Source: Granulicella sp. 5B5 (GTDB taxonomy: Bacteria > Acidobacteriota > Terriglobia > Terriglobales > Acidobacteriaceae). From it: 64,000 bases of DNA. The stretch spans positions 434,001 through 498,000 of the forward strand of contig NZ_CP046444.1 of the NCBI RefSeq assembly GCF_014083945.1, in the 5' to 3' direction. Below, one piece after another: positions 8,515-17,339 of the stretch. How positions within the stretch are numbered: position 1 is the first letter of the stretch; every line of letters starts with the position of its first letter. The position numbers and the translations under genes are program-made. The notes under the pieces were generated by a model. It was not told where the DNA came from, did not search any database, and worked only from the letters and a program-made list of their open reading frames with translations.

Positions 8515-9971
8515 TGAATGCGACGATACTTGCGGAGTTGAAGAGTGCGGTGGGCGAGCAGGGGCTGATCGTCGACCGCAACCAGGTGCAGACGTATGAG
8601 TGCGACGGGCTGACGAACTTTCGCACGACGCCTGCTGCGGTGGTGTTGCCGCGTACGACTGCCGAGGTGCAGGCTGTGGTGCGCGTGTGCGCGAGACATG
8701 CGATTCCGTTTGTGGCGCGCGGCGCGGGCACTGGTCTGAGCGGTGGCGCTTTGCCTGCCGAGGGGTGCGTGGTGATTGGGATGGCGCGGATGAACCGTGT
8801 GCTCGCGGTCGATCTAGAGAATGCGCGCATCACGGTTGAGCCTGGTGTGACGAACACGCAGGTGACGGAGCGAGTACGCGCAGCGGGATATTTCTATGCG
8901 CCTGACCCTTCGTCGCAGACGGTGTGCACGATTGGCGGCAACCTTGCGGAAAATGCGGGTGGTGCCCACTGTTTGAAGTATGGGTTTACGGTGACGCATG
9001 TGCTGGGCTGCGAGGTCGTGCTGCCAAACGGTGAGGTGCGCTGGTTTGGATCGGAGCATGGCGTTGTGGATGCTTTGGGGTACGATCTGCCGGGAGTGTT
9101 CATTGGCAGCGAGGGGACGCTGGGAGTTGCGACGAAGGCTGTGCTGAAGATTGTGCGACGGCCGGAGGCGGTGCAGACACTGCTTGCGGCGTTTTCGACA
9201 GTGACCGATGCGGCACAGACGGTGTCCGACATGATTGCCGCGGGGATGCTACCTGCGGCGATCGAGATGATGGACAGGCTTTCGATTACAGCAGCGGAGG
9301 CGGCTGTTCATGCGGGATACCCGATGTGTGAGGCGCTGCTGCTGGTGGAGCTCGATGGACCGCGGGCTGAAGTGGATGCTCAGATAGACGAAGTGCGTGC
9401 GCTGTGTGCGAAGAACAACGCGTGGGAGCAGCGGCTGGCACAGACAGATGCAGAGCGCGTACTGGTTTGGAAAGGGCGCAAGGCCGCGTTCGCGGCGATG
9501 GGCAGGATCGCGTCGCACTACATTGTGCAGGACGGGGTGATTCCTCGGACGGCGCTGCCCAAGGTGCTCGCAAAGATGCAGGAGATGAGCGACGAGACCG
9601 GGTTGCGGATCGCGAATGTGTTTCATGCGGGCGATGGGAATCTGCATCCGATGGTGTTGTATGACGCTACGGTGCCGGGCGAAGAAGACCGCGCGCTGAT
9701 TTTGAGCTATGACATTCTGCGGCTGTGTGTGGACGCGGGTGGATCGATCACCGGCGAGCATGGTGTGGGCCGCGAGAAGCAGTGCGTGATGAGCTATATG
9801 TTTCATGAGCCGGACCTGGCGACGATGCAGCGTGTGCGGCATGCGTTCGACCCGCAGAACATCAGCAATCCGGAGAAGGTGTTTCCGACGCCGCGGCTTT
9901 GCGGTGAGCGCAGGCATGGCGCGTACGCTCCGCATCCGGTGGAAGCGGCGGGAATTGCGGAGGTCTTTTAG
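8514..9971 (+). CDS. glcD: Glycolate oxidase subunit GlcD (FAD-linked)
   Basis: A 485-residue flavoprotein that oxidises glycolate to glyoxylate as part of GlcDEF. It matches E. coli GlcD along its length: TYECDGLTNFRTTPAAVVLP, the FAD PP-loop RGAGTGLSGGALP, YAPDPSSQTVCTIGGN, AENAGGAHCLKYG, GSEGTLGVATKAVLKI, FHAGDGNLHPMVLYD and GGSITGEHGVGREK. The ATG at 8514 overlaps the preceding stop as TGATG; an alternative ATG at 8499 adds MANSV. The coupling to an upstream GH2 gene is odd and may be coincidental. It is followed after 3 nt by glcE. Confidence 0.93.
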   Translation: MNATILAELKSAVGEQGLIVDRNQVQTYECDGLTNFRTTPAAVVLPRTTAEVQAVVRVCARHAIPFVARGAGTGLSGGALPAEGCVVIGMARMNRVLAVDLENARITVEPGVTNTQVTERVRAAGYFYAPDPSSQTVCTIGGNLAENAGGAHCLKYGFTVTHVLGCEVVLPNGEVRWFGSEHGVVDALGYDLPGVFIGSEGTLGVATKAVLKIVRRPEAVQTLLAAFSTVTDAAQTVSDMIAAGMLPAAIEMMDRLSITAAEAAVHAGYPMCEALLLVELDGPRAEVDAQIDEVRALCAKNNAWEQRLAQTDAERVLVWKGRKAAFAAMGRIASHYIVQDGVIPRTALPKVLAKMQEMSDETGLRIANVFHAGDGNLHPMVLYDATVPGEEDRALILSYDILRLCVDAGGSITGEHGVGREKQCVMSYMFHEPDLATMQRVRHAFDPQNISNPEKVFPTPRLCGERRHGAYAPHPVEAAGIAEVF

Positions 9972-9974
9972 GCA

Positions 9975-11183
9975 ATGCAGCAGTGGAATGAGATCGTGGG
10001 CGCCGAAGCGGTGCGCGAAGAGAACGGCGTCACCGTGCTTGCGCCTGCCAATGAAGAGCAGGTGGCTGCGGTGTTGCAGCGCTGCTCGCAGGAGGGACTG
10101 AGCGTTACGGCGACAGGAGGCGGCACGAAACTGAACTGGGGCAACGCTGTGGATGCGAAGGTGCGGCTGGAGACAGCGCAATTGACCGGCGTGCGCGAGC
10201 ACTCCTGGCAGGACCTTACGGCTACAGTGGGCGCAGGTACCACGTGGGCGGAGTTGCAGCGAGAGCTCTCGAAGCATGGGCAGCGTGTGGCGCTTGATCC
10301 ACTGTTTGCAGAGCGTGCTACTGTTGGCGGCGTGTTGAGCGCGAATGATTGCGGCCTGCTGCGCATGCGCTATGGCGGACTACGAGATCTGGTGATCGGG
10401 ATGACGATTGTGCTGGCGGATGGCACCATCGCTCGCACGGGTGGCAAGGTGGTGAAGAATGTCGCCGGTTATGATCTGCCAAAGTTGCTGACGGGATCGT
10501 TTGGGACGCTCGGCGTCATCACGGAGGCGACGTTCCGCTTGCATCCGCTGCAGAAGCATACGGCGAGCTTTACGGTGCGGTCGGGCGATGTTGCTCCACT
10601 GGCTGATTTGATGCATGCGCTGGCGACGGCAGGCATGAGCCTGGAGGCAATGCAGCTGCGCAATGAGCCGGATGCGTTCGTGCTGGATGTGCAGTTTGCC
10701 GCAGTGCTGGAGGCGCTCGCCGATCATGAGCAGCGCCTGCGAACGCTTGCGGGCACGCTGCCTGTGCAGAGTTGCGAGGGCGATATGTACTCGGCGCGTG
10801 ATTCGCTGTTTGCGATCGAGGGTGCGACTGTGCTGAAGCTAACCACGCTGCCGACCAAGCTGGCCGCGCTGGTGGCGGGCTTCGCGCAGCTTGCAGCTAT
10901 GGGAGCTGCGGCTGTTGCGGTTGCTGATCCTGCAGGAGTCGTTACGGTTGCGGTTACGGCGCAGGCGGAGGGATTAATAAACATTGTCGAAGACCTGCGT
11001 GCGCGGCTGGCGGGTGTTGGCGGCAGCGTGGTGGTGCTGCAACGTGGCGCGCTGCCGCTGGATGTGGATCCGTGGAACGATGCAGCACATCTGCCACCGG
11101 CGCTGGATGTGGTGCGCGCGATCAAGCAGGAGTTCGATCCGGCGAGACTGCTGAATCCGGGCCGGTTTGTGGGAGGGCTGTAG
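9975..11183 (+). CDS. glcE: Glycolate oxidase subunit GlcE (FAD-binding)
   Basis: A 402-residue FAD-binding PCMH-type subunit. It shows the PP-loop-like TATGGGTKLNWGN (near 44), the ERATVGGVLSANDCG segment, VKNVAGYDLPKLLTGSFGTLGVITEATFRL and a C-terminus FDPARLLNPGRFVGGL, all typical of GlcE. Length is somewhat greater than E. coli GlcE (350). It starts 3 nt after the glcD stop, and its TAG stop overlaps the GTG start of glcF, so the three subunits should be made together. It forms the membrane-associated glycolate dehydrogenase with GlcD and GlcF. Confidence 0.92.
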   Translation: MQQWNEIVGAEAVREENGVTVLAPANEEQVAAVLQRCSQEGLSVTATGGGTKLNWGNAVDAKVRLETAQLTGVREHSWQDLTATVGAGTTWAELQRELSKHGQRVALDPLFAERATVGGVLSANDCGLLRMRYGGLRDLVIGMTIVLADGTIARTGGKVVKNVAGYDLPKLLTGSFGTLGVITEATFRLHPLQKHTASFTVRSGDVAPLADLMHALATAGMSLEAMQLRNEPDAFVLDVQFAAVLEALADHEQRLRTLAGTLPVQSCEGDMYSARDSLFAIEGATVLKLTTLPTKLAALVAGFAQLAAMGAAAVAVADPAGVVTVAVTAQAEGLINIVEDLRARLAGVGGSVVVLQRGALPLDVDPWNDAAHLPPALDVVRAIKQEFDPARLLNPGRFVGGL

Positions 11184-12520
11184 TGAACGAGACGCTGGTG
11201 AAGATCGAAGCGCAGCCCGTTGTCTCTCTGCCTGCGCCGTTGCTGGATAAGTGCGTTCACTGCGGATTCTGCCTGCCTGCATGCCCGACATACGTGCTGT
11301 GGGGCGATGAGATGGACTCGCCGCGCGGACGGATCTGGATGATGCGCAAGTCGACGAATGGTGAAGCGGCGGCGGACCTGCATCTGCAGACACACATCGA
11401 CAACTGCCTTGGCTGCATGTCGTGCATGACGGCGTGCCCCAGCGGCGTAGAGTACAACAAACTGATTGAATCCACCCGCGCGCAGGTGGAGGAGCATCTT
11501 TCGCGGCCTTTCACTGAGCGGCTGTTTCGCGGGATGCTGTTTGCGACGTTCCCGCATCCGACACGTCTGAAGCTGCTGGGCCTGCCGATTGCGCTGTACC
11601 AGCGAAGCGGACTGCAGGCGCTCGTGCGCAAGACTGGTTTGCTGAAGCTGCTGCCCAAACGGCTGCAGGCAATGGAAGCGCTGCTGCCTGTTGTACCTCT
11701 GAATCCGTTCCGCAAGCTGCATGTGGCCGTGAACACTGGAGCTGCGCGCGGGCGTGTCGGGATGCTGACGGGATGCGTGCAGGATGCGTACTTTGGCCAT
11801 GTGAATGAGGCGACGGTGCGCGTTCTCGCTGCCGTCGGCTATGAAGTCGTGGTGCCGAAGTCGCAGGGATGCTGCGGTGCGCTGATGGTGCACAGCGGGC
11901 TGGAGCATGAGGCGAAGGCTTATGCGAAGCGGATGATTGCGAGCTTTGAAGAGGCCGATGTGGAGACGGTCGTCATCAACGCAGCGGGCTGTGGCAGCAC
12001 GATGAAGGAGTATGGATACCTGTTGCGTGACGATGCGAAGTGGGCTGCTCGTGCTGCTGCGTTTTCAGCACGGTGCAGAGATGTGAGCGAGGTGTTGGCT
12101 GAGACGCCAATCAAGGCGCCGCTTGCAGCGCTGCCGTTGCGAGCCGCGTATCACGATGCCTGCCATCTGCGTCATGCGCAGGGTGTTCATGCGGAACCGC
12201 GAGCGGTGCTGGCGCAGATACCTTCGCTTGAGGTCGCGGAGATGGAGGAGGCGAACCTTTGCTGCGGATCGGCAGGCGTGTACAACCTGCTGCATCCTGA
12301 GACGGCAGACGAGCTTGGCGACCGCAAGGTGCAACATCTGCTGGCAACCGACGCGCAGGCGCTTGTGAGCGCAAACCCCGGATGCCTGCTGCAACTGCAG
12401 GCCAGCTTGAGGCGCAATGGACATGCTGCGCTGCCGACATTCCACATGGTGGAGCTGCTGGATGCGTCGCTGCGTGGTGTGAGCGCCGAGAGTTTATTGA
12501 AGAGCAGTACCCAACGTTGA
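11183..12520 (+). CDS. glcF: Glycolate oxidase iron-sulfur subunit GlcF
   Basis: A 445-residue protein with two ferredoxin-type clusters, CVHCGFCLPACP (near 24) and CLGCMSCMTACP (near 77). Two cysteine-rich CCG domains follow (GCVQDAYF ... GCCGALMVHSG, and HDACHLRHAQG ... NLCCGSAGVYN). These carry electrons from GlcD/E to the quinone pool. The frame is open much further upstream, but the GTG at 11183 overlaps the glcE stop (TAGTG) and gives an N-terminus that matches the family. It is part of the glcDEF transcription unit with the hydratase-like gene 11 nt downstream. Confidence 0.92.
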   Translation: MNETLVKIEAQPVVSLPAPLLDKCVHCGFCLPACPTYVLWGDEMDSPRGRIWMMRKSTNGEAAADLHLQTHIDNCLGCMSCMTACPSGVEYNKLIESTRAQVEEHLSRPFTERLFRGMLFATFPHPTRLKLLGLPIALYQRSGLQALVRKTGLLKLLPKRLQAMEALLPVVPLNPFRKLHVAVNTGAARGRVGMLTGCVQDAYFGHVNEATVRVLAAVGYEVVVPKSQGCCGALMVHSGLEHEAKAYAKRMIASFEEADVETVVINAAGCGSTMKEYGYLLRDDAKWAARAAAFSARCRDVSEVLAETPIKAPLAALPLRAAYHDACHLRHAQGVHAEPRAVLAQIPSLEVAEMEEANLCCGSAGVYNLLHPETADELGDRKVQHLLATDAQALVSANPGCLLQLQASLRRNGHAALPTFHMVELLDASLRGVSAESLLKSSTQR

Positions 12521-12531
12521 AGGAGAGAGTG

Positions 12532-13296
12532 ATGACAGGACAACGCGAGAGCGTGCTGATGGAGACGATTGAAACGCTGCTGGCGGCGCGCAAGGGCGAA
12601 CCGATTGCAGACCTGCCCGCGGAGCTGGTGCCTGCGGAGATAGGCGAAGTCTATTTCGTGCAGGATGCGATTGCCGAGGCGTACGGAGATATCGGTGGAT
12701 GGAAGATCGGGGCGCCGACACCAGAGGCCACACCGCTCTTTGCGCCGATGCCTTTGGTGTGGATGGCCCACTCCGGCAATGAGCTGACGGGGCCGCACTG
12801 GCGCTATCGCGGGCTTGAGGCGGAGATTGCGTTTCTCGTCGGTGAAGACCTGCCGCCGCGGGCAACGCCGTACACGCGCGAAGAGGCGCTTGCAGCGATG
12901 GCGTCCTGCCATCCGGCGATTGAAGTGCTGGAGTCGGCGTTCATCGATCCGATGGTGGTGACGAAGTTCTCGGCGCTCGCCGATCTGCAGATGCACGGAG
13001 GATTCGTCCCCGGTCCGGCGGTCGAAGGCTGGCAGACGATCGACTTTAACGCTGAGACAGTAACGCTTTCTGTCGATGGTGTGGTCCGCGTGGAACGCAC
13101 GGGGTCGAACACGTCAGGTGATCTGCTGAAACTGATTCCGTGGCTGGCGAATGAAGGTGCAGCGCGTACCGGCGGCCTGCGCAAGGGGCAGTGGATCACC
13201 ACAGGCTCATGGACAGGCTATACACCGGCCAGCGTAAACGCGCGCGTCGATGTGGAGTTCACGCATGCAGGACATGTTGGGCTGCGGTTCGCTTAG
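12532..13296 (+). CDS. 2-keto-4-pentenoate hydratase-family protein
   Basis: A 254-residue member of the hydratase/decarboxylase branch of the fumarylacetoacetase superfamily. The acidic metal-site residues are visible in YRGLEAEIAFLVGEDLP and in HPAIEVLESAFIDP; the end NARVDVEFTHAGHVGLRF is typical. Such enzymes hydrate or decarboxylate 2-oxo acids, usually at the end of aromatic catabolism, but here the gene sits behind glcDEF. It may handle a C4-C5 oxo-acid related to glyoxylate metabolism. The ATG at 12532 has AAGGAGAG just upstream; the frame continues upstream but is shadowed by glcF. It is followed by a hairpin at 13305. Confidence 0.78.
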   Translation: MTGQRESVLMETIETLLAARKGEPIADLPAELVPAEIGEVYFVQDAIAEAYGDIGGWKIGAPTPEATPLFAPMPLVWMAHSGNELTGPHWRYRGLEAEIAFLVGEDLPPRATPYTREEALAAMASCHPAIEVLESAFIDPMVVTKFSALADLQMHGGFVPGPAVEGWQTIDFNAETVTLSVDGVVRVERTGSNTSGDLLKLIPWLANEGAARTGGLRKGQWITTGSWTGYTPASVNARVDVEFTHAGHVGLRFA

Positions 13297-13304
13297 GCAG
13301 AGCG

Positions 13305-13328
13305 GCCGGAGTGATTTTCAACTCCGGC
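13305..13328 (+). terminator. Hairpin between the hydratase gene and aceB
   Basis: GCCGGAGT-gattttca-ACTCCGGC makes a perfect 8-bp stem with an 8-nt loop, 8 nt after the hydratase stop. There is no U-tract. It may mark the end of the glc transcript before a separate aceB promoter. Confidence 0.5.
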
Positions 13329-13333
13329 TGCCG

Positions 13334-13339
13334 TACCAT
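13334..13339 (+). promoter_or_regulatory. Putative -10 box of aceB
   Basis: TACCAT ends 8 nt before the ATG at 13348, between the hairpin and the gene. Confidence 0.4.
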
Positions 13340-13347
13340 GGAGATGT

Positions 13348-14958
13348 ATGAACGACCTACTTTCCGGCGTGATGCTGCACGCCCCGCTCGCTCCCAAACA
13401 CGCCGCTATTCTTTCGCCCGAGAGCCTAGCCTTTGCTGTTGCGCTGCAGCGCGAGTTCAACCCGCGCCGCAAAGAGTTGCTGGCTGCGCGCGTGGCGCGT
13501 CAAAAGCGGCTGGATGCAGGGGAGCGTCCGGACTTTCTGCCGGAGACCGTGCAGATTCGCGAGAGTGAGTGGACCGTTGCTCCGCTGCCCAAGGACTTGC
13601 TTGATCGGCGCGTGGAGATCACCGGGCCAGTGGACCGCAAAATGATCATCAACGCGCTGAACTCAGGCGCGAAGGTGTTCATGGCGGACTTCGAGGACTC
13701 GACGACACCGACGTGGGAGAACGTGCTGGAGGGGCAGCAGAACCTGTTCGATGCGGTCCGGCGCACGATCACCTATGACGATCCGGCGACGGGCAAGCAC
13801 TATGAACTGAAGCCCGAGCCCGCTGTGCTGTTTATCCGCGCGCGCGGCTGGCACCTGGAAGAGCGGCATGTGCTCGTCGACGGCGAGCCGATGTCCGGTT
13901 CAATCTTCGACTTTGCGCTTTACTTTTTTCACAATGCAAAGGAGCTGCTGGCGCGTGGGTCCGGGCCATACTTCTATCTGCCGAAGATGGAGTCGCACCT
14001 GGAGGCGCGGCTGTGGAACTCGATCTTTGTGCGCGCACAGGAGCTGCTCGACGTGCCGCAGGGCAGCATCAAGGCAACGGTGCTGATCGAGACGATCCTC
14101 GCGACGTTTGAGATGGACGAGATCCTGTGGGAGCTGCGCGAGCACTCGGCCGGGCTGAACTGTGGGCGCTGGGATTACATCTTCAGCTTCATCAAGAAGC
14201 TTGCCGGCGATGAGACGATGCTGTTGCCGGACCGCGGGCAGGTGACGATGACGACGCATTTTATGCGGTCATACTCGAAGCTGGCGATCAAGACGTGCCA
14301 TCGCCGCAACGTTTCGGCGATGGGTGGTATGAGTGCACTGATTCCGATCAAGAGCGATCCGGCCGCAAATGAAAAGGCCATCGCCGGAGTGCGCGCTGAC
14401 AAGGAGCGCGAGGCCACCGATGGACACGATGGCACATGGGTCGCACACCCTGGCTTAGTGCCGGTGGCGATGGAAGTCTTCGACCGCATTATGCCGCAAC
14501 CAAACCAGATCGCGAAGCAGCTCACCGACTATCATTGCACTGCCGCCGATCTGCTGGAGGTGCCAACGGGCACGATCACCGAGGCAGGAGTGAAGCAGAA
14601 CGTCGCCGTCGGACTCGGTTATCTCGAGGCGTGGCTGCGGGGCATTGGCTGCGTGCCGCTCTTCAACCTGATGGAGGACGCGGCAACAGCGGAGATCAGC
14701 CGCGCGCAGTTGTGGCAATGGGTGCATCACCATGCGGTGCTCCAGGACGGACGCGCTGTGACGACTGAGCTTGTGGCTGCTGCGATTGATGAGGAGCTGG
14801 CGAGAGTGAAGGGCAGCGTCGATGCCGCGCGCTTTGCAGCCTATGAGCAAGCGGCACAGCTGACGCATGAGCTGATCGTCGCACCAAAGTTTCCGGACTT
14901 CCTGACGCTGCCTGCGTATGATCGTGTGCTGGCGGCTGAAGACGCGAACCAGGTCTGA
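13348..14958 (+). CDS. aceB: Malate synthase A
   Basis: A 536-residue enzyme, the usual size of malate synthase A, that condenses glyoxylate with acetyl-CoA to malate. Recognisable segments are EITGPVDRKMIINALNSGAK, the family signature MADFEDSTTPTWENVLEGQ, the catalytic-barrel stretch IKATVLIETILATFEMDEIL, NCGRWDYIFSFIKK, SAMGGMSALIPIK and HDGTWVAHPGLVP. No isocitrate lyase gene is in the window. With glcDEF just upstream, the glyoxylate probably comes from glycolate rather than only from the glyoxylate shunt, so it would play the GlcB role. It may have its own promoter (TACCAT). Confidence 0.95.
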   Translation: MNDLLSGVMLHAPLAPKHAAILSPESLAFAVALQREFNPRRKELLAARVARQKRLDAGERPDFLPETVQIRESEWTVAPLPKDLLDRRVEITGPVDRKMIINALNSGAKVFMADFEDSTTPTWENVLEGQQNLFDAVRRTITYDDPATGKHYELKPEPAVLFIRARGWHLEERHVLVDGEPMSGSIFDFALYFFHNAKELLARGSGPYFYLPKMESHLEARLWNSIFVRAQELLDVPQGSIKATVLIETILATFEMDEILWELREHSAGLNCGRWDYIFSFIKKLAGDETMLLPDRGQVTMTTHFMRSYSKLAIKTCHRRNVSAMGGMSALIPIKSDPAANEKAIAGVRADKEREATDGHDGTWVAHPGLVPVAMEVFDRIMPQPNQIAKQLTDYHCTAADLLEVPTGTITEAGVKQNVAVGLGYLEAWLRGIGCVPLFNLMEDAATAEISRAQLWQWVHHHAVLQDGRAVTTELVAAAIDEELARVKGSVDAARFAAYEQAAQLTHELIVAPKFPDFLTLPAYDRVLAAEDANQV

Positions 14959-15091
14959 CGCTCGAAAAACACCTCTCTTGTTCGTCCTGCAGCGCATAGG
15001 GGGCAATTTCTCTGTCTATCACACTGCATATTCCACAATCTTTTTGACACAGACCCCAAAATCCCCTTCCCGTCGTTCAACTTTCGGCATC

Positions 15092-15113
15092 TCATCAACA
15101 GACAGTTTGATGA
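15092..15113. promoter_or_regulatory. Inverted repeat upstream of the XRE-cupin regulator
   Basis: TCATCAA-N8-TTGATGA is a perfect 7-bp dyad about 27 bp before the regulator start at 15140. Its size and symmetry suit a dimeric helix-turn-helix protein, so autoregulation is plausible. An alternative regulator start at 15110 lies inside it. No copy of the dyad was noticed elsewhere in the window. Confidence 0.45.
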
Positions 15114-15139
15114 TAGAGAAACGAGATGGGGTGTCTGCC

Positions 15140-15877
15140 ATGGTCAAAGCTTCTGTCGCTGCGCGCACGATCGATTCCCCGTTCCCGGTCGCGTTGGAGA
15201 TGGCGGAAGGTGTGAGCGCGGGTCATGCTTCCGTCGACCCGATGTCCGCGGAGAACCTGCTGACCTCATCCCGATTGGGTGAACGCATCAAGAGGCTGCG
15301 GCTGAAACGGTCCATGGGACTGGTGGAGCTGGGCCGCAAGGCCGGGCTGTCGGCTAGTTTCCTTTCGCAGCTGGAGACTGGCCGTGTGGTGCCAACGCTT
15401 CGCAACCTGGCGCGCATCTCGCTGGTCTTCGGCAAAGACCTCTCTTACTTCTTCGACTCCAACGATCCGAACTCGCAACGTGTATTTCGCATCCAGCGCA
15501 AGAAGGACCGCGTGCGGCTGCCCGTGGGTACGCCCAATCCCGACTACATCGCGGAGAGCTTTGGCATCCTGGTGCCTGAAGGCGGACTGCGTCCCTGCAT
15601 GGCCGAGTTTCTGGCGGGCGAGGAGCACCAACCGTTCCACCCTCATATGTATCCCGGCGTGGAGATGGTGTATGTGCTGAGCGGCCAGCTTGAGGTGACG
15701 CGACGTGGCGAGCCGCACACCCTGGAGGCGCGCGACGTGCTCTACATCTCCGGCGAGACGCAGCGCACCTATCGTGCTGCGGGTAAGAAGTCTGCGCAGG
15801 CGCTCATCATCAGCTTCGACGCGGAGAACGGCGAGTTGCGACGCACGCGACGCAAGATCAGCGGCAACGAAGCGTAA
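15140..15877 (+). CDS. XRE-family transcriptional regulator with cupin sensor domain
   Basis: A 245-residue protein. After a ~45-residue N-terminal tail comes an XRE/Cro helix-turn-helix (about 52-107: LGERIKRLRLKRSMGLVELGRKAGLSASFLSQLETGRVVPTL, here split as the two helices around SASFLSQLE). A C-terminal cupin_2 domain (about 165-230) follows, with PFHPHMYPGVEMVYVLSGQLEV and the end-strand RRGEPHTLEARDVLYI. This layout fits the PuuR/SutR-type regulators of amine, amino-acid or nucleobase use. It lies downstream of aceB and converges with the pyrimidine-degradation operon; control of one or both is inferred. The frame is open further upstream; ATG 15140 and ATG 15110 are both possible. Confidence 0.85.
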   Translation: MVKASVAARTIDSPFPVALEMAEGVSAGHASVDPMSAENLLTSSRLGERIKRLRLKRSMGLVELGRKAGLSASFLSQLETGRVVPTLRNLARISLVFGKDLSYFFDSNDPNSQRVFRIQRKKDRVRLPVGTPNPDYIAESFGILVPEGGLRPCMAEFLAGEEHQPFHPHMYPGVEMVYVLSGQLEVTRRGEPHTLEARDVLYISGETQRTYRAAGKKSAQALIISFDAENGELRRTRRKISGNEA

Positions 15878-15912
15878 AGAGCTTCCGCGGTTCCCGCTGC
15901 TATCGAGTTGCG

Positions 15913-15933
15913 CCCCTTCAGTGATTGAAGGGG
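15913..15933. terminator. Bidirectional hairpin between convergent operons
   Basis: CCCCTTCA-gtgat-TGAAGGGG is a perfect 8-bp stem in the 100-bp gap between the XRE regulator (plus) and the aminotransferase (minus). It is placed to end both transcripts, though U-tracts are poor. Confidence 0.6.
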
Positions 15934-15977
15934 ACCGCGATGTCCGCAAATAACCAGTTCCCCACGGTCATCCGGGG

Positions 15978-17339
15978 CTAACTCGCCTGTTCGTCGGCGA
16001 TGTGGAGGTATCGATCGAGCGTGTCGATACCGCGTTCAATCTCTTCCTTCTCGATAATCAACGGCGGCGCGATGACGAAGTGCGAGACCCACGCCTGCAT
16101 GATGACGCCTTCAGCGAGCATCTTGCCTGCGATCTGATCGACGAGCAATGGCTTGCCCGAGATCTTGTCCGAGTAGGTATTGAAAGGCTCCTTGGTCTCC
16201 CGGTTCTTGACGAGGTCCACCGCCCAGAAGAGGCCTTTACCACGCACATCGCCAACGGATTTGTGCTTCGCCTTGAGCGCCTGCAACTTCTCTGCTACGA
16301 ACGGCTCTAGTGAGCGCGCGCGTTCGACGAGGTTGAGCCGCTTCATCTCGTTGATTGTTGCGACCGCTGGTCCGAGTGTCATTGGGTGCGCCTCATACGT
16401 GTGGCCATGCGCGAAGTAGTGGTCCTGGAAGAAGTCACCGATCTTCTCGCTCGTGGCACACAAACCAAGCGGCACATAGGCGCTGGTGATGCCCTTGGCG
16501 GTGGTGAGGATGTCGGGTGTGACGCCCCATAGGTCCATCGCAAACCACTCACCCGCGCGACCCCAACCGCTCATCACCTCGTCGGCGATAAGCAGCACGC
16601 CGGTCTCGTCGCACACATTGCGCAGCTTCGGCATGTACTCTGCCGGCGGTACGATCACGCCGTTGGTGCCGACGATCGGTTCAACGAGCACTGCCGCCAC
16701 ATCGCTCTCGTTGCGGATCATGTGTTCGAGGTAGTCCACGCACGCGATACCGCACTGCGGGTAGGTGTGCTTGATCGGACACTTGTAGCAGTGCACCTCC
16801 GGCCCAAAGATGATGCCAGGCCCTTTGCCGCGCGGCTCCATCGCCCAGCGCCGCGGGTCGCCGGTCGCGGCGATGCTGCCGGCGGTCGAGCCGTGGTAGC
16901 TGCGATAGCGCGCAATCACCTTCGTCTTGCCTGTATACATGCGTGCGATCTTGAAGGCCGCTTCGTTTGCGTCGGTTCCACTGGTGGTGAAGAAGAACTT
17001 GTTCAGGCCCTTTGGAAGGACCTCCAGCAGCAGCTTGGAGAGCTCTGCACGCGTGGTCGTCGCATAACCGGGCATCGCATACGCCAGCTCTTCAGCTTGC
17101 TTCGCAATCGATGCGACCACTGCCGCGTTCTTGTGGCCGAGGTTCATGCACATCAGTTGCGAGGAGAAGTCGAGATACTTCTTGCCGTTTGCATCGGTAA
17201 TGTAGCAGCCCTCCGCATCGACGATGTGCAGCGGGTTCCAGCCCTTTTGAAAACGCCATGTGCCATAGTTCGTGTCGCGTATGATCTGGACGACCTGTTC
17301 GCTGGTAAGAGTGGGGGCGGTGATTTCGTTACTCATCAC
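15978..17339 (-). CDS. Class III aminotransferase, probably beta-alanine/omega-amino acid:pyruvate
   Basis: A 453-residue fold-type I PLP enzyme. Visible motifs are the PLP phosphate-binding FTTSGTDANEAAFKIAR, YRSYHGSTAGS, the pyridine-nitrogen Asp in LLIADEVMSGWGRAGEW and the Schiff-base Lys in TTAKGITSAYVPLG. It is the last gene of the pyrimidine-degradation operon, following the NCS1 transporter with no gap. The natural role is transamination of beta-alanine (from uracil) or 3-aminoisobutyrate (from thymine) to the semialdehyde. Overall sequence also recalls taurine:pyruvate aminotransferases, so exact substrate is inferred from context. Confidence 0.85.
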   Translation of the reverse strand: MMSNEITAPTLTSEQVVQIIRDTNYGTWRFQKGWNPLHIVDAEGCYITDANGKKYLDFSSQLMCMNLGHKNAAVVASIAKQAEELAYAMPGYATTTRAELSKLLLEVLPKGLNKFFFTTSGTDANEAAFKIARMYTGKTKVIARYRSYHGSTAGSIAATGDPRRWAMEPRGKGPGIIFGPEVHCYKCPIKHTYPQCGIACVDYLEHMIRNESDVAAVLVEPIVGTNGVIVPPAEYMPKLRNVCDETGVLLIADEVMSGWGRAGEWFAMDLWGVTPDILTTAKGITSAYVPLGLCATSEKIGDFFQDHYFAHGHTYEAHPMTLGPAVATINEMKRLNLVERARSLEPFVAEKLQALKAKHKSVGDVRGKGLFWAVDLVKNRETKEPFNTYSDKISGKPLLVDQIAGKMLAEGVIMQAWVSHFVIAPPLIIEKEEIERGIDTLDRYLHIADEQAS

